Shown one piece after another: positions 38,187 through 47,295 of a DNA stretch of 64,000 bases; position 1 is the stretch's first letter, and each line of letters begins with the position of its first letter. The DNA comes from Candidatus Thiosymbion ectosymbiont of Catanema sp. Cochon2018. Its GTDB lineage: Bacteria; Pseudomonadota; Gammaproteobacteria; Chromatiales; Chromatiaceae. The notes under the pieces are model-generated. The model had not been told where the DNA came from, searched no databases, and saw nothing but the letters and a program-made list of their open reading frames with translations. The position numbers and the translations under genes were made by a program. The DNA lies in NCBI GenBank assembly GCA_011392765.1, contig WYCW01000002.1, forward strand, positions 156,917-220,916, in the 5' to 3' direction.

Positions 38187-38310
38187 ATCCAGCCGTGTAG
38201 GATGCGGTGAGCGCCGGTCTGTGTGCAGAGACCCGTCCTTGCCTGCCGGTAGGCAGGTACCGACACACAGGCGCACAGGCAGATGTCACAAGCCTTGGCC
38301 GTGTAAGCCG
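38187..38310. other. Intergenic stretch with short palindrome
   Basis: Contains CCTTGCCTGCCGGTAGGCAGG (one long imperfect palindrome) and TGTGTGCAGAGAC, similar in flavour to the 21337-21373 hairpin. It leads directly into shell E. Confidence 0.5.
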
Positions 38311-38439
38311 AGTACCCCGTTTCACCTTATCTTTCATGCTCGAATCCGTAGGGTGGACTGTGCCCACCATCCGGGCACAGTATTGGTGAGCACAGCCCAC
38401 CCTTACGAGATATATGCAAAATATGAAGAAACGGGGTAC
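38311..38439. repeat. MITE-like repeat, shell E
   Basis: Termini AGTACCCCGTTTC and GAAACGGGGTACT are perfect 13-base inverted repeats. The core (TAGGGTGGACTGTGCCCACC to GAGCACAGCCCACCCTTACG) is the same hairpin type as in shell D at 11411-11545. Confidence 0.8.
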
Positions 38440-38599
38440 TAGGGGGCGTTCTCAATAAGCCAAACTACCGTAGCGCAGGCGTCCCGCCTGCCGGAACGCG
38501 GACGTTTCGTCGGCGGGTGCAGGCGAGACGCCTGCGCTACGTTCTTGGTTTTTGCGATGACCCGGGATATATGCAAAATATGAAGAAACGGGATACTAG
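38438..38599. repeat. Shell A copy 2, right end replaced
   Basis: Left end CTAGGGGGCGTTCTCAATAA, core with CGCAGGCGTCCCGCCTGCCG and its complement CAGGCGAGACGCCTGCGCTA. The right side ends in GATATATGCAAAATATGAAG through ACTAG, a copy of 38408-38441 that belongs to shell E, instead of the shell A terminus. So a 34-base direct repeat flanks it. The gap 38600-38796 also holds short GAACCACAAAGGCACAAAGG units. Confidence 0.75.
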
Positions 38600-38796
38600 T
38601 AGGCGCGAACGCCTTCCGTTCTTCAAAGTTCCCCGAAAGACGTCGTACCGAAATGGGTAAAAAGGCCGATAAGTGTTGCAGGAAATATCGACAGGGAAAG
38701 GCCTGTAAGGGTTGTCCGAAGAAGAGGAACCACAAAGGCACAAAGGGCACAAAAAAGCTGTGAATGTTCGCGTTCATTGCGGATAAAACAACTTCC

Positions 38797-39561
38797 ATGT
38801 TATCGGTATTCGGGTACTGCTGTACCAGACAGACCGGTGCGGCATTGATCGTGGGCCTGATCGTGCTGACGGCATTGACTTCCTTGAGTTTGTCCGGGAT
38901 GCGCAACGTCCAGGTCGAGGAACGTATGGCCGGAAACTTCCGTGACCACAGTTTGGCCTTTCAAGGGGCGGAGGCGGCACTGCGGGATGCCGAGGCCTAT
39001 TTGCAGGAAGCGGACCTGCCTCCGTTCGACGGTTCCGTGCCGGGACTGATCGGGCGGTTATCCGGTCCGGGCAGCGCGGCCTACTGGACTCGGTACGATT
39101 GGGTGAACGCCTCGCGGCAGGCCGGCACGACCCTGGCCAGGCTCAAAGAGCAGCCGCGGTACGTCATCGAGGCGCTTCCGGCCATCCCCGCGGCCGGCGA
39201 AAGTCCGAAATTCGGCCCATTGCAGGAACCGGATTTCTTCCGAATAACCGCCCGCTCGACGGGAGGTAGCGGTACAGCCGTAGTAATCCTGCAAGGTACG
39301 TTCAACCGCGGACGTCGGAAGGTGCTTTACGGTAACGCCAAAGACGACACGCCGGATACCTTCGACGGCGACACCGGAAACGAACAGCCTACCTTTATTC
39401 CCACCGGCAACTTCCAGGGGGCGTTCGAGCCGGCCGTACCGAGCGGGGCCCGTAGGTATTCGCCGAACGGTGGAGCTGTCTACGGGAGGATTGGTACTAT
39501 GGAAGCGACACGGGCATATGGCAGAGGCGTAGGCAGGAGATCCTGGCGACAGCTGCGTTGA
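38797..39561 (+). pseudogene. pilX: Orphan type IV pilus assembly protein PilX, altered at both ends
   Basis: The hydrophobic N-terminal helix and PilX_N motif are clear: TGAALIVGLIVLTALTSLSL, MRNVQVEERMAGNFRDHSLA, FQGAEAALRDAE. The natural C-terminus appears at FFRITARSTGGSGTAVVILQ; everything after that looks foreign or frameshifted. The first ten codons (MLSVFGYCCT) are encoded by the end of a shell C repeat. No pilV, pilW, pilY1 or pilE lies nearby. I call it a degraded or isolated gene; expression from the repeat-derived start is possible. Confidence 0.65.
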
Positions 39562-39656
39562 TCGCCGATTTCACCCTGACAAATACGGGCATAAAAACCG
39601 CCACCGGGGACCTCGGGAACGCTTGTTGGGATTGACAACTGTAATTTCCGGAGCTT

Positions 39657-40916
39657 ATGAAACTTGGAATCAAGAAGTTTGTCGCCCTGACAACCGCATT
39701 ATTATTAACCGGCCATCTGTTATTGTTTTATGCCTTACCGTTCAAGATATTCGGGCCGGTCTTCCTGGTATTCATTATCCTTTTTTTGTTTATAGGAGGG
39801 CAGAATGCCATTCTGGTAAGTGTGTCATTTGCCGTGGCCACACTTATTTTCGGGGTCATGTTAAGGCTGTCGGGAGTCAATGCGCCGAACTATTTTCGTC
39901 CCCATGAAATGTTCATGCGTTATGACAAGGATAGGAAACATAGAAGATATGATGAAAATATCCGTTTCGAGATGACCATGCCGCATGGTGATCTGAAGTT
40001 CTTAGGGGGAAAAGTTGCACCCGTACCGAGAAAGATCATATTCCATACCGACTCTCTAGGGTTCAGAAATTCCAAGGACTATCATGGCCAGGAATATTTA
40101 TTGGTTGGGGATTCATTCATTGTCGGAAACAGTACAACTCAACACGAAATCATTACGGAACAGCTGTTTGAGGCATACGGAATCGATACCTATAATTTGG
40201 CCCATCAAGGCGATGTGAAGGCGTATGCCGATTATGTGCGATCTCTACATAAATCAACGGGAACTAGAGCCAAAGTTGTTTTGTTCTTATTCGAGGGAAA
40301 TGACTTTCCATCATACGAAGAGAGCACACTCGTGGCCTCCGATCGGGTTTCCATCCCGCGCAATCCTATAGGCGATGGATTAATGCGTTATTACAAATTG
40401 TTCAGCAGAACGGATATTTATCTTTTTATGTACTCGTCCATACAAAAGATAGCGAACAGGAAGACAGCAAAAAAAAAAGAAGTGGAACTCGTGATGGTTA
40501 GAAATGTCAATGATATACCGATGGCCTTTTACCAGGAATATGTAACTGCTACCGAGCAGGATTTCATGCCTGAAAACCCGGAAACGGAGAAACATCTAAG
40601 GTCTCTGAAAAAGTCTATCGCCCATATGTTCTTCATTCCCACCAAATACCGTGTTTATTACAAACACATAAATGGTCATAAACCACGAAACGGGCAGGTC
40701 TTACCTGACAAAAACTGGGAGTGGATCATGACGATAGCAAAGAAGCTCGGTATCCCGATAACAAATTTGACCCCGGCATTAATCGAAGAATCGGACAAGC
40801 TGATTAAAGAAGGTATTGTTACATATTGGAGAGATGATACGCATTGGAATAGGCATGGGATTCGTGTGGCGAGAGATATGGTTCAAAAGGAAGTATTTTC
40901 ACGTCAATGCCATTGA
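39657..40916 (+). CDS. SGNH-hydrolase-like membrane-anchored protein (AlgX/AlgJ-like)
   Basis: 419 residues. Two N-terminal hydrophobic segments (LTTALLLTGHLLLFYALPF, VFLVFIILFLFIGG), then LLVGDSFIVGNST (GDS nucleophile block) and, near the C-terminus, YWRDDTHWNRHGIRVA (Asp-x2-His pair). This catalytic arrangement fits SGNH O-acyltransferases or esterases acting on surface polysaccharide. It is distinctly AT-rich compared with its surroundings and stands alone, suggesting transfer. The last four codons (RQCH) lie in a shell B-like repeat end. Confidence 0.7.
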   Translation: MKLGIKKFVALTTALLLTGHLLLFYALPFKIFGPVFLVFIILFLFIGGQNAILVSVSFAVATLIFGVMLRLSGVNAPNYFRPHEMFMRYDKDRKHRRYDENIRFEMTMPHGDLKFLGGKVAPVPRKIIFHTDSLGFRNSKDYHGQEYLLVGDSFIVGNSTTQHEIITEQLFEAYGIDTYNLAHQGDVKAYADYVRSLHKSTGTRAKVVLFLFEGNDFPSYEESTLVASDRVSIPRNPIGDGLMRYYKLFSRTDIYLFMYSSIQKIANRKTAKKKEVELVMVRNVNDIPMAFYQEYVTATEQDFMPENPETEKHLRSLKKSIAHMFFIPTKYRVYYKHINGHKPRNGQVLPDKNWEWIMTIAKKLGIPITNLTPALIEESDKLIKEGIVTYWRDDTHWNRHGIRVARDMVQKEVFSRQCH

Positions 40917-40934
40917 GCTAGCTGCTGGTGCAAC

Positions 40935-41085
40935 CTAGGGGGTGTTCTCAATTAAGCCAAATCCATGTAGCGCAGGCGTCCCGCCTGCCGGAACGCGGGC
41001 GTTTCGCCCGCGGGTTGCAGGCGAGACGCCTGCGCTACGTTCTTCGTTTCTGCGATGACCCGGCTTAATTGAGAACGCCCCCTAG
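40935..41085. repeat. MITE-like repeat, shell A copy 1 (complete, 151 bases)
   Basis: Ends CTAGGGGGTGTTCTCAATTA(AGCC) and, as reverse complement, CTAGGGGGCGTTCTCAATTA(AGCC), differ at one of 24 positions. The core is a hairpin (AGCGCAGGCGTCCCGCCTGC and GCAGGCGAGACGCCTGCGCT). Both outer ends are CTAG. Related copies at 38438 and 51392; a solitary end at 7690. Confidence 0.88.
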
Positions 41086-41173
41086 TGAAAATACGGAGAT
41101 CATTACCCTATGATCAGGCAATCAACGACTTGCGTGTACGGATCCAACTTAAAATAGGCCACGATCCGAACCC
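41086..41173. repeat. Repeat O, copy 2
   Basis: TGAAAATACGGAGATCATTA, CAATCAACGACTTGCGTGTA and CGGATCCAACTTAAAAT are the inverse of 34134-34205 with a few differences. Confidence 0.65.
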
Positions 41174-41183
41174 GACTGGCGGG

Positions 41184-41348
41184 CAATGCCATTAAGTTAA
41201 GTGTTACCGGTCGGCAAAGTAAGAGAAAAAACTACGAATCACGCGAATCCTCACGAACGGATTCGCGCCGATTCGCGCGATTCGTAGTTTTCTCTTCCGC
41301 ATCCTGATCTACCACGACAAGCAGTCAGCAGCTAACTTAATGGCATTG
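41184..41348. mobile_element. MITE, shell B, with 10-base target duplication
   Basis: Terminal inverted repeats CAATGCCATTAAGTTA at each end (16 bases perfect). Immediately outside, the sequence GACTGGCGGG occurs on both sides (41174-41183 and 41349-41358), a perfect 10-base target-site duplication. The core is a hairpin of ACTACGAATCACGCGAATCC against GATTCGCGCGATTCGTAGT. No ORF. A 10-base duplication is within the range reported for ISAs1-type transposases, which is an inference about the mobilising enzyme. Confidence 0.88.
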
Positions 41349-41382
41349 GACTGGCGGGAAGCCGGCGACTGGTAGCGGGTGG

Positions 41383-41712
41383 TCAGTGCGAATCCCGATC
41401 CGACTTGGAGCCACCCATGCACTGGGGGGAATCGGGTGCGATACCTCTCTTCTCGAACCACTCCTGCGGCGTCCAGGTGTACAGGGCGAGGGCGTGCAGA
41501 CCGCTTTCGAATTCGCCTTTCAGCGCCTTATTCACCAGTCGATGACGCGCCACCAACGGGTGCTCGGAGAAAGATTCGCTAACTGCCACTACTTTGAAAT
41601 GCGATTCGGCCCCTGCGGGTACGCTGTGCATGTGACTCTCGTCCGTCACTTCCAGGTGGGTCGGAGACAACGCGGATTGCAGGCACTCTTGGATACGTTC
41701 TCTACGACTCAT
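41383..41712 (-). CDS. bolA: BolA family protein
   Basis: 109 residues from MSRRERIQECLQSALSP at ATG 41712 (another ATG 18 bases upstream). The conserved block HFKVVAVSESFSEHPLVARH, RLVNKALKGEF, then LHALALYTWTPQEW is the BolA signature including FxGxxxxxRH-type loop and the Cys/His ligand region. BolA proteins bind Fe-S clusters with monothiol glutaredoxins and affect morphology and stress regulation. It is monocistronic here. Confidence 0.92.
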   Translation of the reverse strand: MSRRERIQECLQSALSPTHLEVTDESHMHSVPAGAESHFKVVAVSESFSEHPLVARHRLVNKALKGEFESGLHALALYTWTPQEWFEKRGIAPDSPQCMGGSKSDRDSH

Positions 41713-41828
41713 GGGCCCTTTCTCATGCACGCGGTAAGCAACGATATGAGGCGAGCGACGGAAAGCAGCCTGGATAGGTGACCGGAGTTGTCAAGTTGGG
41801 AATTGGGTCCGTCATGGTCGCCGCAATA

Positions 41829-43025
41829 TTACGGTAAAAAGCGTTCACTGCCGAAGGGGAATTTCGAAATCACCGGTTGAATGAAGGACTGAAGTGTCGC
41901 TATTGGATCGGTATATTTTTCTTCCACTATGCGACAAAAACCTGCATTGCACCCGACGAGGAAAGTTCGTCTGTCTTTGCAATAGATGCGGTGCAGTTCG
42001 AACTCGAGATGCTCATACTCGAGGGTGGTTTCATTACCCGAGCGCTCACACCCCCAAACCTTTGCATAGGAATCGGCGTAGCGGGCCCAGCGGCCCGACT
42101 TCCCCGTCCGCTTCAGGATGGGTACATTGTTTGCCGCGTCTGCTGATACGGTGCTTGGCGCGATAGGGGGCGGCGTCGATATGGCCCGATCTTCGACCGG
42201 CGTTCGATCTTCCACCGGCACTGCAGCGGTGTCGGTGTTCGACGCCGTGACCGGTACAGTGGTGTCTTCCCCCGGCCAGGGTAGTACCGCAGTAGCGGTC
42301 TTCCTGTCCGCCGGCGTTCGATCTTCCACCGGCACTGCAGCGGTGTCGGTGTTCGACGCCGTGACCGGTACAGTGGTGTCTTCCCCTGGCCAGGGTAGTA
42401 CCGCAGTAGCGGTCTTCCTGTCCGCTGTCGTGTCGGGTGTATCTTTCGTGCCCTTGTCTTTGGGGACCACCTTCTTGGTCGGCAAGGGGGGCCGAGTGGC
42501 AGCGGCAATGCGCTGGCGATTCTCCTCCCAGGACTGTCGCAGAGCATCGAGAGAAAGATTCAATTCATCCTTATAGCTCTCTGTAAAATCGATTTTGATC
42601 GCTGACCTTTTTCCTTCGGCTGTTACTTTGTCAGCGATCACGGCAGCACTGGCGACAACAGCCACACCTCCCCGGCGTTTGTTGAAATCCGTTTTCACCT
42701 CTACCGCGGCCCTTGATATCGGCTCGCCTACCACCACCTCCGCGGCGTCGGCGCCGAGCGGACGCACGATCAGAAGCCTGTCGTCCGATGCCTTGGCGAT
42801 CTTCCAGCCCTTACTTACCGCCGATCCCATAGCGAGGGCTTTCGCGTCCTGTATTTTGGCACCGGCGAGAAAGGTCCGCGGTCCCTTCCCCTCGAGAGGT
42901 ATGAGATCCATGGGATTGAGGTTCGCGAGGTCAGGGGTGGACAATAACCCGGTGGTACCGCAGCTGCTGATAAACATGGCGGCACCGATCAGCGCCGGTA
43001 GCAGATAAGAAAAATGCCTTTTCAC
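41829..43025 (-). CDS. Outer-membrane-type lipoprotein with internal tandem repeat
   Basis: 398 residues from GTG 43025. Signal peptide KRHFSYLLPALIGAAMFISS followed by C, a lipobox. The N-terminal half (IPLEGKGPRTFLAGAKIQDA, RLLIVRPLGADAAEVVVGEP, RRGGVAVVASAAVIADKVTA) looks folded. The middle is a disordered Pro/Thr region with a 39-residue unit (DRKTATAVLPWPGEDTTVPV) repeated twice. The C-terminal part (RWARYADSYAKVWGCERSGN) carries paired cysteines. I do not recognise the family. A longer open frame upstream is unlikely to be translated. Confidence 0.7.
   Translation of the reverse strand: MKRHFSYLLPALIGAAMFISSCGTTGLLSTPDLANLNPMDLIPLEGKGPRTFLAGAKIQDAKALAMGSAVSKGWKIAKASDDRLLIVRPLGADAAEVVVGEPISRAAVEVKTDFNKRRGGVAVVASAAVIADKVTAEGKRSAIKIDFTESYKDELNLSLDALRQSWEENRQRIAAATRPPLPTKKVVPKDKGTKDTPDTTADRKTATAVLPWPGEDTTVPVTASNTDTAAVPVEDRTPADRKTATAVLPWPGEDTTVPVTASNTDTAAVPVEDRTPVEDRAISTPPPIAPSTVSADAANNVPILKRTGKSGRWARYADSYAKVWGCERSGNETTLEYEHLEFELHRIYCKDRRTFLVGCNAGFCRIVEEKYTDPIATLQSFIQPVISKFPFGSERFLP
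42196..42430. repeat. In-frame tandem duplication (about 117-base unit) inside lipoprotein gene
   Basis: Two head-to-tail copies containing CGGCGTTCGATCTTCCACCG and AGTACCGCAGTAGCGGTCTT, nearly identical, preserving frame. Recent duplication; copy number may vary between strains. Confidence 0.88.
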
Positions 43026-43269
43026 AAAGTCCCCCGAGAGTCCACTCCACCCGCCCCACGCCGCGAGGCCATCAGCGAAAAATCCAAGGCCGACGCAGAC
43101 GGACGAGGCCCGTTTGGAATTACACCCACCGCCCCTGGGTTTTATGAAAAACGAAACACGCCCATCGTGCCCGAGCGCAAGGCAGGGCGTAACCCGAGCT
43201 ATCGAGTACACGCGACATGCATTGCTGCGGAAAAGCCGCATGATGGATATATATCCAACCCTATCTTTT

Positions 43270-43345
<76 letters not shown>

Positions 43346-43918
43346 TTGGATAAGTGCTTAATTATATCAAACAGCGAAGCGTCCTCAAGCCGCCGTAGAG
43401 GACAGGCAGGACGAGCGCGTATAAATTTCTTTTCGATTAACAAGTTACTACCAGCCGTGTCGATTGGGCAGAGCCGGGAGCGTCGGCATCCTGCCGGCTG
43501 TAAGATGGGCAAAGCCAACAGGGACGGCGGCAGCCGCCGTGGACGACATGGACCAAGTGGACTACGTGGACCAGGGGTTGCTGTGTGCCCCCCGGTCCAT
43601 GCAGTCCATACCGTCCATGTTGTCCATTGGGCTACCCGCATGTCGTCCGTGTGGCCCACGGCAGCGGCGTGCCCAACACCCATTCCGTGGGGCTTGTCGC
43701 CATCCAAAGATGCGGTTCACCGCCGGGCGGGCGTCCATCGATGCGGTTCGCGGTCGGGATTGGTGTAATCCTGCTACGGTATACCGCGCTCACCGCATCC
43801 TACGTCCAATCTACGGGCTTTGCCCCACCTACAAGATCATGTTTTCGGGAGGATTTATACGCGCTCGCCCTGTTGGGGTTGACATCTCCCAGGCAAGTCG
43901 TAGACTTATTCATTCAGT
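43346..43918. repeat. Repeat M copy 2 joined to repeat N copy 2
   Basis: 43478-43681 repeats M (GGGACGGCGGCAGCCGCCGT, GGACGACATGGACCAAGTGG) and 43668-43813 repeats N (CCAAAGATGCGGTTCACCGC, GCTCACCGCATCCTACGTCC). At 18557 and 32239 the two occur separately, so this is either the intact composite or a fusion. The short frames here are not genes. The promoter of tRNA-Gly is probably near 43880. Confidence 0.75.
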
Positions 43919-43994
<76 letters not shown>

Positions 43995-44025
43995 TACAAA
44001 ATAAGAGTAAATCCGTGGGATCTAT

Positions 44026-44056
44026 CCCTCATCCATGGATGAGGGAAGTGTTTTTA
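44026..44056 (+). terminator. Rho-independent terminator after tRNA-Gly
   Basis: Stem CCCTCATCC/GGATGAGGG closed around AT, followed by AAGTGTTTTTATT. Location directly after the tRNA supports it. Confidence 0.8.
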
Positions 44057-44133
44057 TTGTGCTCAGGGTGAGCGCGTATAATTCCTTAACTTAACACCCC
44101 TATGGGCGAGGATTCGCGGTAGAATCCCGGCCC

Positions 44134-44793
44134 ATGCTCTTGTCCATCAAGCACCGCTTCCTGTTCGTCCACATCGCCAAGACCGGCGGCACCAGTGTGC
44201 GCGCCAGCCTGCAGCACTTGCGCCGGCGTGATCCCTGGTACTGGCCCATGTACCTGTGCAGCCGCCTCAGCCACCTGAGCGGTCACCGCATCGCCGGCAA
44301 GCTGCCGCGACACGCCAAGATCATCGCCACCAAGGAGCTGTTGCCGAAGGACTTTTTCGACACGCTGTTCAAGTTCGCCTTCGTGCGCAATCCCTGGGAT
44401 CTGCAGGTGAGTTCCTTTTATCATATCCGCCGCGAGCGCCCCCGTTACCTCGGGGGCCATGAGACGTTCGAGGACTTTCTCCGCTGGAAGCTGGACCCGG
44501 AGCGTCCCTACCAGTATCACCTGGATACCTCCATCGAATTGCAGACCGACTACCTGATCGACCTGCACGGCGAGCTGATCATCGACTTCATCGGACGCTA
44601 TGAGCGTCTGGAGGAGGATTTTACCGAGGTCTGCAGGCACATCGGCATCGCGCGGCCGAAGCTGGCCCACAAACGCCGGGCGATCGACCGCCGACGGGAC
44701 TACCGAAGCTATTACAACGATGAAACCGCCGAGCTGGTGGCACACCACTTCAGGCGGGATATCGAGCTCTTGGGATATACATTCGATCCGTAA
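44134..44793 (+). CDS. Sulfotransferase family 2 protein
   Basis: 219 residues. The 5'-phosphosulfate loop is FVHIAKTGGTSVRASL, and the 3'-phosphate motif is FAFVRNPWDLQVSSFYH. These are typical of Golgi-type/carbohydrate sulfotransferases that use PAPS. Bacterial members modify polysaccharides or lipids, substrate unknown here. Begins with ATG 44134 just after a hairpin-rich stretch. Confidence 0.85.
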   Translation: MLLSIKHRFLFVHIAKTGGTSVRASLQHLRRRDPWYWPMYLCSRLSHLSGHRIAGKLPRHAKIIATKELLPKDFFDTLFKFAFVRNPWDLQVSSFYHIRRERPRYLGGHETFEDFLRWKLDPERPYQYHLDTSIELQTDYLIDLHGELIIDFIGRYERLEEDFTEVCRHIGIARPKLAHKRRAIDRRRDYRSYYNDETAELVAHHFRRDIELLGYTFDP

Positions 44794-44939
44794 ACTATTC
44801 GGACAGTCCCCGTGGATTGAGTGGACCAGACAAGTCCAGGTCCACTCAGTCCATTGTCCACAAAGTCCACTTTGTCCACCCACGGACGCAAATCCGGAAT
44901 CAAGAACATCCGTATCAGCCCCTTGCGGAGCCCCCGGCC

Positions 44940-45911
44940 ATGAACAAACCCCACTACGAAGAAGTCGCAGATGGTATCTATTGCATCGAGACTGGCCTGT
45001 ATCGCCCCCGTCTGGCCGCCTGCTATCTGGTACGAGAAGGAGATCGCCTGGCGTTCGTGGAAACGGGCACCGCAAGATCGGTGCCCCGGCTGCTGGCCGT
45101 GGTCTCCGCGCTCGGACTCGGGCCGGAGACCGTCGACTATGTCATCCCCACCCATGTGCACCTGGACCACGCGGGTGGTGCCGGTGGTCTTATGGCCCGC
45201 TGCCCCAATGCCCGGCTGGTGATCCACCCCAAGGGCGCGCCCCATATGATCGACCCCTCCAAGCTCGCAGCCGGGGCCACCACCGTTTATGGGGAACAAG
45301 AGTTCGCTCGGCATTTCGGCACACTGGTACCGATTCCCGCGGAGCGGGTCATCGTCGCGGAGGACCCGACGACGATCGACCTCGACAGGCGTCCACTGAC
45401 CTTCATCGCCACTCCGGGCCACGCTAACCACCACGGCTGCATCTTCGACGAGCACACCCAAGGGTGGTTTACGGGCGACACCTTCGGCATCGCCTACCCG
45501 GAACTCCACACGCCCAGCGGTCCCTTTCTGTTCGCCCCCACCACCCCCGTCGCCTTCGATCCCGACGCCTGGCAAAAGAGTCTGGACAGGCTCATGGGTT
45601 TTGATCCAAGGGCCGTCTATTTGACCCACTACGGACGCGTCGATGATCCCCAAGCACTGGAGGAGGAGTTGCGACGCAGTATCCGTGATCTCACCGAGCT
45701 GGCCCTAGCGGAAGAAGGCAATGAACAGGCAGGGCGCAGCGAACGGCTGCAGAAAGGCGTCGCGGAACTGCTGCTTACCCGCGTCCGGGATCAGGGTTGC
45801 ACGTTGGACGAGCACCGGATCCGGGAAGTCCTAGACGTCGATATCGCCCTCAACGCCCAGGGGCTGGAAGTATGGCTGGCGCGGCGCGCGGAACCGAAAC
45901 CCCCGCATTGA
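44940..45911 (+). CDS. MBL-fold metallo-hydrolase
   Basis: 323 residues from ATG 44940; the longer frame upstream is a tandem GTCCACTCAGTCC-rich stretch. Metal ligands THVHLDHAGG, PGHANHHGCIF and FTGDTFG are complete, followed by a helical C-terminal domain. The substrate is unknown; long-tailed MBL proteins of this kind include hydrolases and quorum-quenching enzymes. It is not glyoxalase II, which is at 10632. Confidence 0.88.
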   Translation: MNKPHYEEVADGIYCIETGLYRPRLAACYLVREGDRLAFVETGTARSVPRLLAVVSALGLGPETVDYVIPTHVHLDHAGGAGGLMARCPNARLVIHPKGAPHMIDPSKLAAGATTVYGEQEFARHFGTLVPIPAERVIVAEDPTTIDLDRRPLTFIATPGHANHHGCIFDEHTQGWFTGDTFGIAYPELHTPSGPFLFAPTTPVAFDPDAWQKSLDRLMGFDPRAVYLTHYGRVDDPQALEEELRRSIRDLTELALAEEGNEQAGRSERLQKGVAELLLTRVRDQGCTLDEHRIREVLDVDIALNAQGLEVWLARRAEPKPPH

Positions 45912-45957
45912 GGAGGATGTCGCAAAAACGGTGCGTCAGCTACCAGTCTGTGAAGTT

Positions 45958-46036
45958 TAAACCACAGAGGACACAGAGAACGCAAAGAATTGGCCGATTC
46001 CTTTCTCTGTGCTCTCTGTGTCCTCTGTGGTTCGAA
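45958..46036. repeat. Palindromic repeat (CACAGAG core family)
   Basis: Arms AACCACAGAGGACACAGAGA and TCTCTGTGTCCTCTGTGGTT with near-repeats of CACAGAG. It lies between the MBL gene and the T6SS operon. Nothing else is recognisable in the 244-base gap apart from possible promoter sequence. Confidence 0.78.
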
Positions 46037-46155
46037 ATGACTTTTGCGACGCCCTTTGAGGCCGGGAGCCTGCCGTCCTGTTGCCCAACCGTATTTCCTG
46101 TGCTATTACAAAATCCAGTAAGGTAACAAACCAAGACTCACGGACCGATCAGCAG

Positions 46156-47223
46156 ATGAGTGAATTCGATCTCGACAGCCTCCTGGAACCCGTTTCTGCC
46201 GCGGATCCGAGTGGTGAGGAGGCGGAATATGTTCCCGAGTTCCAGCAGTTCAAGAAGGTAGCAGGTGGGCAGCCGGAACAGGTTATGGGAGACAGTGTGG
46301 TCCCCGCGGTTCCACCCGATTGGAAACAGGTGATTGCCCTGGGGACAGACCTGCTTTCCCGCAGCAAGGATTTGCATATAGCGATTCCGATCTGCCGGGC
46401 GTTGCTCCACCAGGAGGGATTTTCGGGGCTCGCATCCGGGATCACCTTGATCCGTAGATTGCTGGCGGAGTACTGGGACAGCCTTCACCCACGGCTCGAC
46501 CCCGACGACAACAATGATCCCACCGAACGGATGAATGCCCTGCTGGACCTCTGCGATCGAGATGCCTTGCTCGCGCCGGTGCGAACCACCCCGCTGGTAC
46601 ATTCCCGAGCGTTCGGTACGGTAAGTCTCCGAGATCTCGAGCTCGCCAAGGGTGAACTTCCCGAACCCGCGGATGGAGAGAAGGCACCCATGGATGCGGC
46701 CTCCATCGACGCGGCGTTTCAGGACTCCGAGCTCGAGCCGCTGCGGGAGACGGCCAGTGCGGTATCGAGTGCCGTCAGCGAGTTGGGCGAGATCGAAAGG
46801 ATTGTCACGGATCAGGTCGGGGTTTCCCAGGCGCCCGATCTGAGGCCCATCCGTGATCTACTCACGGACGCCGATACCTTGCTCAGAACGAAACTCGTGG
46901 AGCGGACCGGTGTTGTCGATGCGGGATTGGAAGCGACGGCGTCCGAGGGTAATGACGCACTGGCGGAACTGACATCACATCCAGGCGGCGAGCCGGCAAC
47001 GGCCAGGGGAGGAACCATCGCAAGCCGCGAAGATGTGGTACGGATGCTCGACCGAATCTGCGACTATTATGTCCGCAACGAACCCTCGAGCCCGGTCCCC
47101 CTGCTGCTGCAGCGGGCACGGCGCCTGGTGACGAAGGATTTCATGGCCATCGTGCAAGATCTCGCGCCCGACGGCTTGGCCCAGATCGAAGCAATTCGTG
47201 GTCCCTCGGAAGACGATGAGTAG
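46156..47223 (+). CDS. tssA: T6SS baseplate-associated protein TssA
   Basis: 355 residues from MSEFDLDSLLEPVSAADPSG. The ImpA N-terminal domain (DWKQVIALGTDLLSRSKDLH, EYWDSLHPRL) is clear, and the C-terminus (RICDYYVRNEPSSPVPLLLQ, RARRLVTKDFM) matches the short TssA class. TssA caps or primes sheath polymerisation. It opens the cluster tssA-tssB-tssC-hcp. Confidence 0.92.
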   Translation: MSEFDLDSLLEPVSAADPSGEEAEYVPEFQQFKKVAGGQPEQVMGDSVVPAVPPDWKQVIALGTDLLSRSKDLHIAIPICRALLHQEGFSGLASGITLIRRLLAEYWDSLHPRLDPDDNNDPTERMNALLDLCDRDALLAPVRTTPLVHSRAFGTVSLRDLELAKGELPEPADGEKAPMDAASIDAAFQDSELEPLRETASAVSSAVSELGEIERIVTDQVGVSQAPDLRPIRDLLTDADTLLRTKLVERTGVVDAGLEATASEGNDALAELTSHPGGEPATARGGTIASREDVVRMLDRICDYYVRNEPSSPVPLLLQRARRLVTKDFMAIVQDLAPDGLAQIEAIRGPSEDDE

Positions 47224-47295
47224 GGGCCAAACCCGGCGGACAGGGATCCGAGCCTTTACCACTCGTTAAGATTCTAAACTAAGGGGAGATCGATC

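Noticed and set aside
42196..42430. CRISPR or minisatellite outside genes
   Set aside because: It is a two-copy in-frame duplication within a lipoprotein gene.
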